A DNA stretch of 46,375 nt from Ichthyophonus hoferi (Eukaryota > Opisthokonta > Ichthyosporea > Ichthyophonida > Ichthyophonidae), in assembly GCA_002751075.1 (NCBI GenBank), contig NAOQ01000010.1:189801-236175 (forward strand), in the 5' to 3' direction. The position numbers and the translations under genes are program-made. The notes beneath the pieces were generated by a model that saw nothing but the letters and a program-made list of their open reading frames with translations, searched no databases and had not been told where the DNA came from. This document shows positions 21,743 to 34,500 of the stretch, piece by piece. Position 1 is the first letter of the stretch. Each line of letters starts with the position of its first letter.

Positions 21743-24700
21743 AATTGCATATGTAAGTGTGAAGGTATGGTATGGATGATTGAGTAGACATTTGGCTTTA
21801 CATCAACCGACCTCCACATAACCGTAACATACATACATACATACGTACAAGAAAAAATCAAATGAGAAGATATAAGGTAAATATAGTGGAGAGAGTTTCT
21901 AATGTGTAGCACCAAACAAGAGAAAAATATGGATAGTTACACCATGATATATCATAACTTAATTGGTGGATAATACTTAATAGGTGTATACTTCAAGGAT
22001 TTATTTTTGCAGATGTGTTTTGATGAAAGTATATATATATATGGATCTATGCAGACATATGCGTATATATACATGTCACAGAAAGAGAATAGACTAGTGT
22101 AATCATATGTGAAACTAACAAGAGAAATATAGTGGGAGGATACCAAAAGAGAAGAGAGGTGGTAAATAAATCAAAGCAAGAGAGTGAAAAATATATAGAG
22201 AAAAAAGAAAACAATAGCGGCCATAAAGGAGGCAAGACCTACCTCACCACCACTGATGGTACTAAACAGGCATGAGCTCTCCCTCTCACTTAGTGGAGCC
22301 ATATGCCCTTCATCCAATGCCATGGCATCCTTCCACTCCCTCCTCCCCTCGGCACTCCCTGCCTGTGACTTGTACAACCCTTTGTGGGCCATGTTTACGT
22401 CATTTTCACTATCACTATCAGTGAGTTCATTATCGGATAAATTCGAAGGAATACATCCTATACTTGCCACAATCCCCACTGCTTCATTGCCATTGTTTAT
22501 CATCATACTTTTTTCAGACCACATCTCCCTTAAAGCACACGGGTAGGCTGTTCCAGTCTCTGCTTTTCTCCTTAAAGCCATTTCCAAAATACGACCACTA
22601 TGTAGCCAGTCATGGGTTGAATAGGCCTCTACCTGTGAGCGCAATATGGAAATAGTAGAGTAAAGGAAAAGATAGTAGAGTGTGAGGGGCAGCAAGAACA
22701 AGGAATGTGAGTGGCCAGGATGGCAAGGAAATAGTCGCGGAAATATGAGCTGATAGTAAACCAATCCGAGGATCTTACCGCCATTATAATCCAATCATTA
22801 CGCCTACCTTACCGCCTCTGGAGATTTAGCCGTTCTTAGTGAATATTAATCTAATAAACCACCTATCATATGGCGTCTACAGGAAGGGCATTAGTCATAA
22901 GGTCTGCTACCTCAGGAACAATATTGCAAATATACTTTCCTGCAATACACCACCCCTCTCATGCTCTTTATTTCAACCCACCAGGCCACACCAAAGGGGA
23001 GGTACAGGGCCTATACCTCTGGATCTATCCATTGACGAGATAGATTATGGATGCTATGGACATGTGCGGGTAAGGACGGGGCGCCTGTGTCCATAATACT
23101 GCTACAACGTCTCCTATCTGTTGCCCCAAACAATTTCATTAGTATAAGTTTACATAACCACTAATGGCTGTTCGCTGATGCCATAAAATCGTAAAGGTAC
23201 ATCAGTCGTAGATTAATTAGTAGGCCTGCAAGTATTACTATATATACTATCATATGTACTATCACACATACTATCATACATACTTACCCTTAATAGACAG
23301 GGTGGGCCCTAATTAAACCTGAGAAGCAAGGTAGCAACGATAATATAACAAGCAGACCTTTACAGTAGCTATTTATAGAGCAACCTATCACAAGCCAAGG
23401 TGAGCTCGCCAGCCACTATTCCAAACCATACTTGCCTATTGTTTTAAATGGCGCTCTGTGCTCTCCAATCCCACTTAGCCTGCCTGATCTGGGAGTGAGG
23501 TACGACTCCATATGGGCACCTGTGATTTGATTCAATAGAGGTACATAAGTAGGGCATCTATTATACTATGACGCCGGTCTATCATTCATTACCACATAGA
23601 ACGTCAAGTGAGTACTAGTCATAAACATGACACCATCGCCTGTACAATATCTCATTGACTTTGCTGATGCATGTAGAGGATGTGGATGTATATATGCAGA
23701 GTATACCCTATGTTGAGACATCGACCACATACAGCTAGCCAATCACTACTGGCCGGACTGGTGCCATCAATATACATGCATTAAAATACTACATAAGGTA
23801 ATAAATTAACCAATAATATTTTAAATGCATCCCTATCCCACATCCTATACAATTATCTACTTACTAGTAAAGATGGTTGGGTTATCAACGGTTGCTATAG
23901 TGATAGGATCTTCGTCTATCGACATCCTCACCATGGTAAGACGTGACCCTCCCTCCATTTCATTTGACCCTCTCCTCTCTAACCTTTTCATTGGTTTATC
24001 ATAAGGAGAGCTTGGCCTGTACCCACGATGAGGACTGGTTTGATTGGCGGAGACTGAATGGAGGCGTGGACTCGGGGGAGGAGTCCTTGACCTCTAAGAA
24101 GAGGAGGGGAGCGACATTAGATCTACTAATCAAATACAAGAATATATATATGCTGCACTAGTTAAACCTCATATACATCTGGATTATTCAAGGAAAGTGC
24201 AAGGGGAGAGGGTATGGGTGACACGTCAGGAATTATACTCGAGTATAAATAAATACACCAATCTCAATATTCTCTGTTTAAGAAAATATATGGGTGAGTG
24301 TAAAACACACAAAGGCACATGCTTATATAAAACTTTATATGTACATATTGGTGGTGGATTTTGAAGGAAGGAATTTTGAAGGAATAGTGGCTGGGAAAGA
24401 ATGAGAACGAGGGGTAATAGGAAATAGAAAGAAAGGGAGAAAGGTATGTCAGATAATAAGATAGGAATATATTGGATAGGAGGACAGAGAGGTAATAGTA
24501 GATGTAACTATCTTATGTAGCAGATGTGAAGGTGGACTTGGCATTGTGACAGAAAACTAGTTGAAGAAAATATACAGATTAAGTCATAATTACTGCTATA
24601 TAAGGAAGATATGGATGACTGATGCGTGTAGGACCAGGTAAGGGTAAGCCAATGATGTAAAAGAAAGAAAGGACAAGAAATGAAAGAGAGTATAAGAGAC

Positions 24701-25435
24701 AGAGAAAGATAGGAAAGTAAGTGGAAATGAACAGTTGGTAGAAGTGAGAGATAGTAGGTAGTATAATTGATGCTTAGGGAATAACAGAGCGATATCAGAA
24801 GAAAGAGTAATAATAACAAAAATGTGTACACGTCTTAAGAGAAAAAACTCAAATGATTACAAGGGATAACAAACTCGCATCATTGAAATATATAACCTTA
24901 TATAGATTTAATAGGGAAGTAATACATTGGAGCGATATATCAATAAATGAAGTATGGAAGAAGAAAGAAGCGGACTAAGAAGAGATAAAACTCACTGATC
25001 TCATTGACTCCTCTTCAAAGCCCCTAGGACTTCTCGGAGACATTACGGAAGGGGAGGCCTGAAAAATATCATTAAAAAAAAGGTCAGGCTGCTGTATTCA
25101 AGACCTTTCATAAGATGTAGCCTTAAAACATCTCTATTGTGACGCGAGTCACTATTTACGATGACATGTAACCAGCATGTAACGAGCAATCTAATTCAAG
25201 CAGTGCCCTGTTCTGTTAACCAATTGCCACATAAAAAAAATAAAAAATCAATTAAATGAAGGGTATAAATAAGGTATATGTATATAAAGAGAGTAGAGAT
25301 AATGCGTTAAGGAAAGAACATAGCATGGATATTTCAGAAAGAATATCTTACGGTAGGCCAAGATTTAAAACTATGCGTAGGGGAGCCTACCGTGGCAAAG
25401 CCAGCTAAGCGGAAGTCTACAGGCGCGTTGGACAT
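20673..25435 (-). CDS. Unrecognised Ser/Pro-rich protein, 7 exons, about 316 aa
   Basis: Rebuilt minus-strand gene with exons 25391-25435 (ATG), 24996-25058, 23865-24093, 23436-23519, 23017-23084, 22243-22632 and 20673-20744 (TAA). Coding length is 951 nt and all six junctions agree in phase. Five introns are GT..AG; the one after exon 4 is GC-AG (ATAG then GCAAGT). Residues 16-45 are dense in Ser/Thr-Pro sites (SPSVMSPRSPR, RSRTPPPSPR), typical of CDK/MAPK-type phosphorylation sites in disordered tails. Residues about 230-242 are acidic (DNELTDSDSEND), a CK2-like patch. The middle (about 150-210, with WIDPEVEAYSTHDWL and LREMWSE) is the most likely folded part. No signal peptide or membrane segment. 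I recognise no family and give no function. The 548-N gap lies in the last, ~1.5 kb intron, so another exon could be hidden there. Confidence 0.62.
20869..21043. repeat. Left copy of gap-flanking duplication 2
   Basis: TA-microsatellite, then a ~90 nt unique-looking stretch, then a second TA-microsatellite, ending AAGTGTGAAGGTATGGTA at the gap. It is repeated after the gap with more differences in its first half. Confidence 0.9.
21044..21591. other. Assembly gap (548 N)
   Basis: Run of N inside the last intron of the 20673-25435 gene. Confidence 1.
21592..21772. repeat. Right copy of gap-flanking duplication 2
   Basis: Copy of 20869-21043. From GGCAACCAAGTTAATATGC onward it matches except for microsatellite length. 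The first half carries several small indels and substitutions, as expected of low-quality contig ends or two haplotypes. Confidence 0.9.
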
Positions 25436-26067
25436 GGCGTTGTAAGCCTAGCACCGTCCTTTCGATATACGTTTTAAAGAATATGTTATAAAATAAAAAA
25501 ATAAAATACTGTATAAGGTCACTTATAAGAATTTAGAGATAACGGGCATTATACAATAATTGTAGAATCTCGGCACCGGGAATAAAATATTTTTCCAATG
25601 GTAAAAAACACTTGTTAACCGTCTCCCACAGTATACAACACAGAATTTCCGTAAAAATATAAACTATATTATTAATAGCTTGCTTACGACACAGCGACAT
25701 AGGCTGAACTCTTAGTGTATCGAAAAAAAAATTAAATAAATAAAAAAATCAGTAAGGAGGTAAATAGGTAAAATAGCCAGCTTCACTGCCAGCCTACCAC
25801 AGCATCTATAACGTCTTAGTGCTAATGACACACTTTCTATAGCCTTGTACTATACAATATTCCTTATACAGCCTGTAACTTAACCAACACTCATACACCG
25901 ACAACACCACTATACACCCTACACTTCTTCGCGAAGATATAAACAAATTACGCCATATCGTATATTAAATTTGGCATTAGGTTGGTTGGTAGTCGGTATC
26001 ATCTGAGCCACAGAAACTATGTATCTAAATATATATTTATATCTTATCGTACTGTTTATGTGTTATA

Positions 26068-26103
<36 letters not shown>

Positions 26104-26901
26104 ATAAATGTATGTATATATTAATATGATTAGATACCATTAGTAGTATTATTATTAGTATTATTAAATGCATTAAGGTAGTAACATAGTTGTATGGTTG
26201 TGAGTTTTATGAATGTTACTATAAATAGTAACATTACCATACCATAATAACAAACAACATTACACTGTTAAAAGATCTATCCAATCACAATATTATTATT
26301 AACATTAATACGAGTATTGAATTAATATTAATAGCATTAAGATGAACTATGTACTAAGATTAATGATATTAGTAAAATTTCATAATTATAATAATTTAAA
26401 AATAATATAAAAATAACGCAATATCGTTACTAACAATATTAATGTCAGCGTGTAAATATTATCACCCATAATAATATACACATATTATTTTTAATGTAAA
26501 TATATTTATCTTCATAAGATTGCTGGTAAACAATCCAAATATGAATACTAATTCCAATTCTTTGACAGAAACACACACACACATATATATATTTATGTTT
26601 GATAGCTCCTTAATACATGTTGGCATCTCTTCTTCAACCACCACTTGAAAAATCTTACCTATAGTATTGTTATATAGCTCTGTAGAACGAAAGCAACAAG
26701 GCATACTAATACTAACTACTTGTGACACAGCGCAAACACTACATTATTGCTATTTAGGTTGCCAAAGGTGATTTATCCTGTACTGGTGGAGTTTAACATA
26801 CGTCCTATCAGGTATATTATAGGAAATAGAATAGAACTGGTATCTGTTGTACCGAGTTCTACTATATAGCCATCGTCAGGTAAAGGGGGCTAAAGCTCTA
26901 G
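25436..26901. other. Intergenic AT-rich DNA
   Basis: 5' flank of the unrecognised gene. It holds an (ATT)n microsatellite at 26068-26101 and AT-rich low-complexity sequence. A short minus-strand open frame at 26462-26728 contains a good splice-donor-like CTATAG/GTAAGA (near 26650), but I could not link it to any gene. Confidence 0.5.
26068..26101. repeat. (ATT)n microsatellite
   Basis: About eleven uninterrupted TTA/ATT units. Confidence 0.95.
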
Positions 26902-27123
26902 TTAGCTTCTCTTGAATCTTTCGCTGTTGAACAATGAATAGAAATCTTTTAGCTTATTACTTAGCGATATAATGTGCATGTAATAACTGTGATCTAATTG
27001 TGGCTGGGTGAATATAGTTATGGAATTATTATAATTTGAAGAATCTACATTAGACTTAACTAGTTGGCTGTCTACTAAATTATCTGGATTATCTAATTCA
27101 ACTTCTTTGACAACAATAGACAT
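26902..27123 (-). CDS. Possible small acidic/polar protein (73 aa)
   Basis: Minus-strand open frame starting MSIVVKEVELDNPDNLVDSQ and ending in FKRS before TAA. It is hydrophilic and rich in Asn, Asp and Ser, unlike the hydrophobic Ile/Tyr/Phe frames that random AT-rich DNA gives here. A Met six codons upstream is also in frame. No domain, signal or membrane segment. It could be a small gene or a lone exon. Confidence 0.3.
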   Translation of the reverse strand: MSIVVKEVELDNPDNLVDSQLVKSNVDSSNYNNSITIFTQPQLDHSYYMHIISLSNKLKDFYSLFNSERFKRS

Positions 27124-30100
27124 ATTTATGAAGCAAAACAAAGCACATAAATCGAACGGTAAAATTGATGACTGATAGCAGTATTTTTATTCGTTTTGTT
27201 CCTTTTATACATTTTTCGATCTTATCCTGACAATCCAATTTTAATATATCCCTACTAAAAATAGCTTTTAATTAACTATCTCGTTAGTTTATGCTTGCAT
27301 TATATATCGAATCAATTTGCAGGTTGAAAACCCTAAATTACATATGCAATAATGATTGCTAATAATATTAAATGATTATAGCTATTTATAGAATACCCAA
27401 TTTAGTTAAAGATAACTGTTTTAACAATATCGAAGAGCCAGCCATACTGTCTTAAAATTAATGTTTACATTTAATGCAGTTAGTTTCTGACTCGTCAATA
27501 TCATAAAGCCTTTTCTTCCTGGCTTGCAGATTGCCAATTATCTACCAAAGTCCTTAGAGTGGCTAGCGTATCACTTATAGGTCATTGGTAAATGCCCCGC
27601 ATCAGATTAAATTTTTATTTATGGCACCACTAGGAAGCAGGACACGGGGCATTTTCTTAGCAGTAAAATCTTACTTGCGAAACTATGATTAGAACAAATG
27701 ATCCAAGTGGTTCCAAGCATGTTATATAAATGATTAAATAGCAATCCCTAAATGATATTCTAATTGGATAAAGTTGCAGTGGAAATACAATCAAGATCTA
27801 CAATGTGATTAGTCTACATAAATAGATCGTATTCCCATGACGTCATTACAATCGACAAGCTACAGAACATAAAAATAATAAAGCCACTACTTAATGATAA
27901 TTAGTGATCAAACTGAAATTTAATATATTTTTATAACAATGTCTGCCAATAACGTGATATATAATCGAACAACTACCCAATGTGAACTCTACAGATTAAT
28001 AAATAAATAAAATAAATGTCAAGCAAACATGCATTCTACTACGAACATTGCTTAAATTAGTAAAGCTTAGTAGCTATAGTTTTGTTAACTTTCCAATAAA
28101 TACAATACTGCCCAAATGCACACCAATTTATTTACAAGGCTGTCTTAACGTCTAGTCTTAATTAATTCTAATTAGTGACGCCATAGCTCTTTATTATGGC
28201 AATGGATGGACATGTTCTCGTTAAATGTTATTTAGAGGTTCATTACAAGCGAGGCAATAAAAACACGCCTGTATCACTACCTAGAAACATTACTTATCAA
28301 TTTTTCTTATTCATAATAATTTTTTACACTAACTATATTAATAATAATGTTGACTTCAATATTTTTTATTGGTTGTATTTTTTGTTATTTTATTTTCCGA
28401 TTTATACATAATGAAACACATGCTTCTACATAATTCTTAATATAAACTGTGAAAACCAAGAAATGGTTCAAAATCAGTTATAGATTATTGGTTATATGAT
28501 TGTTTTTTTCATAACGAGCATAGTCAAAATTTTGTCTACTATTCAAAAAATGTACCTCAGAAAATAATTAATCCAAAAAACCATATAAGCTTCTGATGGC
28601 CACTTTTATTTGACCAACTGAAAGAGGGTTCTTTACATAACACCATTAAGGCAATCAATCCTCTACGGTTTTTTATCTAGGCTGTGATCAATATTGATCA
28701 AGTTTTGATGAATATAGTCATTTGCCTTCCAATGAACTTTAGCCTTACGTATTTGACTTGACTTATTGAGATAGAGTGGTTCGCATGATTTCAAGCCACT
28801 AGAAAGTAGTGACATTATGCAAAAAACATAAGATAATGAATAGCAGGATCTATCTTTTTCTAAGAAAGTCATGTCTTCCTTGATATTTAAGAAAGGTATT
28901 ATATTAATTAATTATAATACGTTTATCGTACAACATAAAATTATGTAGTGATAGATGATATGCTTGTGATTATATCTCTCTTCCAGCTTTAGAAAGAATA
29001 AGACAGTTCAGTTCTTTCTGATCATATTGCATATGAAAGGCCATCAAAAAGACAAATTTGCCAGACCTCTCAATAAATATAATTTGTAATGAGGACTATT
29101 CAGAGTTGAGGGAAATTTGATATACATATGTGAAGCATGTACAGGGGTTACTCCTCTGATTTTTATAAGACATTGGCAAAGGGAATGCACATTTCTTCAA
29201 TGGGTTTCTGGTTTAGTTTATAATATTATAATATAGTATAGTGTGATAATGCTAATGGAATAAACAATGTAATACAGGGAGAAACAAAAATTTCCTATTA
29301 ATCAGCTACCTTAAATTCATATCTATATAGTCATACAAGCAATAAATAAGAACTGGCTTAGCCTTTCAGTTTCATATTACGTATTTTTAATTTTAAGACA
29401 ATACTGTAGCCCTCATGCCTAGCAATATTCCATATTTATCCATTCCCATGCCCACATCTTATATTCAAATTATTTTTTAATTCCTTTATAATCTAGAACA
29501 AATTGCTACTCAAACTAGAGAAATATACTTAATACAAATTAACCTACATATTTCAGTATTGATCTTGGCTATATAAGTCATTCATATATAGATGCTCCTA
29601 AAACATTCTTGCTCAATGGAAAGTGTTCTTAAGCCTTCTCTTTACCCAGAGATTTCCACGGCCAGCATGCTAGATATATTCCTTCCATCAGTTTACAGTT
29701 CTGCTAACCTTTTCTCCAGATATTGTTTACAAGTACTGCAGAGTATCTGCAACAAAGCCTTGGGGCCAGTCATCACACTTTTCCAGTACTTTATCGTTTT
29801 TATTAATTTCAACATACTTCTCTCACTGGCTTATATTGTGTAGCATAGAAGTACACTGAGAGATATATAGAACCTTTAGACCGGCTTATCATTACTCGGA
29901 GAATTAAGGTGTATTAGAATTCTAATTTAGGTTTATGATGTAGTTCATTGCTTCGCTCTATTGAATTATTTAGTCTATATATTGAGTTAGCAGTCCTTTT
30001 ATTTGGATAGTATTTGCCCCACCCCCCCCCACCCCCCCGCCCTACCCTAGGGGTGTTGCAAATGTCTACGACGGGGGCCTTTATTACGGTTTTTTTTTTT

Positions 30101-31589
30101 CTTTTATACTTGTTTCCCATCATATCTTGACTCTAGTTTTGTTATCTTGCTGGCGTAACTTACAGAGGTTCTATTAACGAATCAATCCATCAAGTTGGGA
30201 AGATATTACGAAACTAATTAATCTTGAGTCACTAAATTTTAAGTACTTACGATTTAAAGGTACAATCGCGATTAACGATCTTGTAACAAAGTGTTTATAT
30301 AGATTAGGCATATAACGAATAGGCCATAAATCGGGGTAATATTAAGAACTCATTTTATATTAAGCAAACAAAAAGTAGAAACTGAGGGGTCATCCTTGGC
30401 TGTATAATGATGAACCTACCTACATCTCTTAAAGGTTGATGATTAGATATACCATTACAACAACCTTACTATCTATGACTCCTAATCATTACAATGCATT
30501 AAACAGGTGCAATTGTTATATATAACTTTGGTCTATACAGTGCAATTTTAATATGAAAGGAAATAAAGGGAAACGTTAATATATAATCAGTTTCTGCTAA
30601 TAGACCATTAATTTCACCTTTTACTTTTAAATCTAAACTGTATGGTACATATTTCCCAAAGTAGAAGAACAAACAGTAAACATAATAGAATGCATAGGAG
30701 AGCCTAGAGGGTATGAAGTTGACTTAGACAAAGTGAATAGTCACTTTATATAAAGACATTTAATTTAATTTTATTTGTTTAATCTCATGCTATATGCAAA
30801 TGGCAAGTTTGGGTTCCTTAACCAATATGCTAAACTAGTCTACTCAATGTTGCACTGTATAATTATTAATAGTCTCATTGATTTATAACACTAATTTCAA
30901 ACTAAGTTTGAAAAGTTTTTATTAGACAGGCTATGGCGAGAATTTTGTCATAATAGAGTTAGAACCTGGAAATATTCACTAACAAGACAAGCCAAACACT
31001 ACCGATAAATCAAAAAATCCATAGTTCAATTGAAGGACTCGTGTGAAATTAATCATTGCTGATTTAAAAATACAGCCAATACTGCTTAACCATTGTAATT
31101 ACCCTTTAGAGCCAGTCATATTATTATCTGCACCTGCATGTCAACCTATTAGATCGAGACCAACATTTCCAAATATGGAAGTGTCCATATATTTGCCCAT
31201 AGGTTATGTCTGAAATGGTTATTTTACAAAATCAGCTAATGATACCCGAGTGAACCAGCACCCTAAATACTAAAGATAATATACAACCTTAAATAGGTCC
31301 CTCCATTATTATTATACATGGATTACAATTGGTATACGGTCCCTAGATTATTTTTCTTCTCGCATGCAGATGTAGATGCATGCATATTATTACATATAAA
31401 TTATTACAAGATTCAAGCCCCAAAACCTAATCTAACTCTTTCCCATAAACACATAAATACAAACAAATATAATAACTATCTTGAATATATATAAAGAATC
31501 TGTTAATCTCATACAACAGAGGTAGATTACAACTATCTTTCAGCCAAAAAAACCGCAGTCATATTTTCTTCACTTATTTGGATTTGTAT
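27124..31589. other. Intergenic AT-rich DNA with coding-like debris
   Basis: I found no intact gene. The minus strand has coding-like text that breaks up: 28663-28872 (MTFLEKDRSCYSLSYVFCIM and so on), and around 29640-29790 a stretch with GPKALLQILCSTCKQYLEKR interrupted by stops. These may be old transposon remnants, but I cannot name a family. A long C-run sits at 30017-30047. Confidence 0.4.
30017..30047 (-). other. G-quadruplex-prone G-run (minus strand)
   Basis: The plus strand reads C4 A C9 A C7 G C3 TA C3. The minus strand therefore has five G-runs with one- or two-base loops, a textbook G4 pattern, standing alone in AT-rich DNA. Confidence 0.85.
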
Positions 31590-34500
31590 CTAAAGGACAG
31601 GTAGTTGTGGTTCTGGTAATTTGATTTGAACCCATCTACCCGTTGAACTACTTTTACGCACAGCGTCCATAACCAACTGGGTATGCAGCCCATCCTCAAA
31701 CGTAGCAGCATTACTCATCTATGGAGTGAGGTTGCAAAGGAAGTGGGTTAGAACACTTTAGGCCAGAATGTATGAAATATGATAGTGTTGCATTATAATT
31801 AAGGGAGAGGGTGTGTATTATCATAACGAAGTATGATGTTATTCAGGGGAGAAATAAAAGTATAAAGGTGGTAGGAGGGAGTTCAATACCTAAATATAGA
31901 TTGTTGTACAACGAACCAGTTAATAATGTTTGATACTTTATATTTATATCAAATTTAGTAAAGAGATGAATAATTGAAAATATAAGGGATATCACAAAGA
32001 AAAAGATAGGATACCCTAAAAAGAACCAACAATAAAGCGAGAGGTAGGATAATGGATCCATCATTACTTAAAAAATAACCACAATCACAAGACAGCAAGG
32101 AGGGAGGGAGATACTTGCAAAAAAAAAAAAAACATAACAATAACATAGATTAGGTAAAGTGCAAATACTTACATATCATAAATCAAGTATGTTTAACTCG
32201 TGGTGTATAAACATATACATGCATACACACACGAATATATAAAAAGAAAACCAGATAGAATAAGAGAGAATAGAAGTGTCAGAGAAGGAGTATAGTACAG
32301 CACGATACATACCAGACTAAGATCCCCTTGTTCAAAAGCATCTCTCAAACGTTGAAACATATAATCCGTTCCTTGCACAAACGGTGAAAATTGCGTATCA
32401 GACAAGTTTAAAAGTAGTTCTTCCTGGGATCATATATTATTGTTTAGAACATAATCAAATATAATAATAGAATAATAGGATAAGTGGATAATATGGCTCG
32501 TAGATGTCAGAGCTGATGTGTGCACTCAAAGTAGGTTTTATAATAATCACTATAACCGTTACCAGTTACCCCTAATAAGTAGATCTATTGTTTTACATAC
32601 ATATATAGGTGCGAATACCTATCTAGCTACCCACTTACATATTCAGGCATATAGTTATGAAAGTTTGTGTACTATCACAAATAAATAGTAAGTGCAGGCA
32701 GGGCGGGCAAAGGCCCTATCTAGGGATATATTACCAACCTTTTCCATTCCAATACGATGACCCCAGAGCTCAGCTCCTCGCAATATTAGCCGTCCTAAGG
32801 TACTGCTAGGTTAGTCCTCTATCGTACACTGTAAGATTCGCTATACTCAACACTTACCTCTTTCTAGTTTACTTTCAATGCATCTTCTATTAGCTAATGA
32901 AATATAGTAGGTTTAATAAACTTTATATACAAACTACGCACAGCGAGAGAGAGAGAAAGAAAGAAAGAGAGAGAGAGAGGGAGGGAGGGAGAGAGGGAGA
33001 GAAAAATCATACCTTCGGTTCCAACTACCATTATCTTCTGCTCATATGTACCCGGCATGTGGGTGTTGACAACCACTGTACCATGGACATCTCCCTCATA
33101 CTTCACTTGGAACGAACAGAAATCATCTGCAGTTATACATTCGTGTTATCTAGGAGGTTAAGGCCCCATGTACACAGGGGCACAGTAAATATAGACGAAT
33201 GATAAGAAATACATTGACTAAATCCAAAAAGGTGAATAAAATAAAATAGGCAGTGATAAGGATGGGGATGACAGCCAATATCATCTAGCAATTAAACCCG
33301 AATAAAATGAATAGGAGCGGATAACTGGCCTATAATGGCTCTACGAAAAAATACCATAATGATTGGATCATATTGTAAAGCAATGTGTCATAAGTAGACC
33401 AATCAAAAGCAAGTGAGGTATAGGAGCCTAATTCACCACACTAAGTCAACTGCATGATAGCCTACCACTCGTAATATGCCGAAAGCCTTTAATCCTATTG
33501 GTATTTTTAATATAAGTCTTCATGGTACCATTGACATCAGTGGCCTTCAGGCCTGTGACGTAGGTAAGAATGTCTATGACATGTGAGCCTAGTGCGCCCA
33601 GCGCCCCTCCCCCCAGGGCTGCGTCACACCACCAATTATACTGTAGAGAGTAAAGGAAATGGCGTGAGATAATTGGTAGCCTTGGAGAGAACAATCATGC
33701 CTTAATCTAATGGGGTAGGCTTATAACCTACCTGTTGTTGTGATACATGGGTGGAAACACATACACATACACACATATATATCTATATATCTATCATAGG
33801 AGACATTGGCAAACATTTTAAAATAAACGAGATAGAACTGACATAATAAAAAACACATAACCACAACAACATGAAACTCATCCTGTTACAATAGGAGGGA
33901 AGGAGGAATATGTTTAATATAGAAAACACATACATCGCCACGGATAAGGGGCCCTGTTTCAACATGCGCCTCTATCACAATAATTTGGCCACAGTATCCT
34001 TTCTGAATGTGTTCTCTCATACCATTAACGGAAGGAAGGAAGCGTAGTTCATGGTCCTGCAAGGAGAAAGTCTTAGAATTTAGAATAGTCTTATGATAGC
34101 ATGATAGTATGATAGTATTAGAGGATGATAGTATGTTAACATAAGAGGACAATAGTATGATAGTATTAGAGAATGATAGTATATTAACATAAGAGGACAA
34201 TAGTATGATAGTATTAGAGGATGATAGTATGTTGTTATTATAGCATGTCGTTTTGGTAGAACGACACTATTATTATAATATTTATGTAAACAGAGAAAAC
34301 AAGCAAGGTAGCTAAAGCACACACAGCAATCAACGAACCCTCCCTCCCTCACCAGTATAGTTAGTAACTGGGGGTAGTACTGGGCTGCCTCTAGCATGGA
34401 GACGGCTTCCTTACCATTGAGGGCTATTCATGCAACCAGTTAGTAACCTGCCAATAGTCTTAGCTCATTAAACTAAATAAAACAGGACTCTATGAGGATG

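Noticed and set aside
22171-22794. A single 207-codon minus-strand gene
   Set aside because: Only 22243-22632 behaves as an exon. The ends are intron read-through with hydrophobic low-complexity sequence, and good splice sites bound the exon.
22972-23056. A plus-strand exon reading GTGPIPLDLSIDEIDYG with a GTAAGG donor
   Set aside because: It has no partner exons on the plus strand. The overlapping minus-strand exon 23017-23084 fits a seven-exon chain in phase.
23943-24161. Plus-strand 72-codon ORF
   Set aside because: It is the shadow of minus-strand exon 23865-24093.
29592-29843. Plus-strand 83-codon ORF
   Set aside because: Hydrophobic and without recognisable features. The minus strand over the same bases looks at least as coding-like, though broken.
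32897-33202. Plus-strand ORF with a long RERERE stretch
   Set aside because: Translation of the GA microsatellite in an intron.
33886-34397. Open frames on the minus strand rich in [19 protein letters not shown] repeats
   Set aside because: They are translations of the 48-bp intronic tandem repeat.
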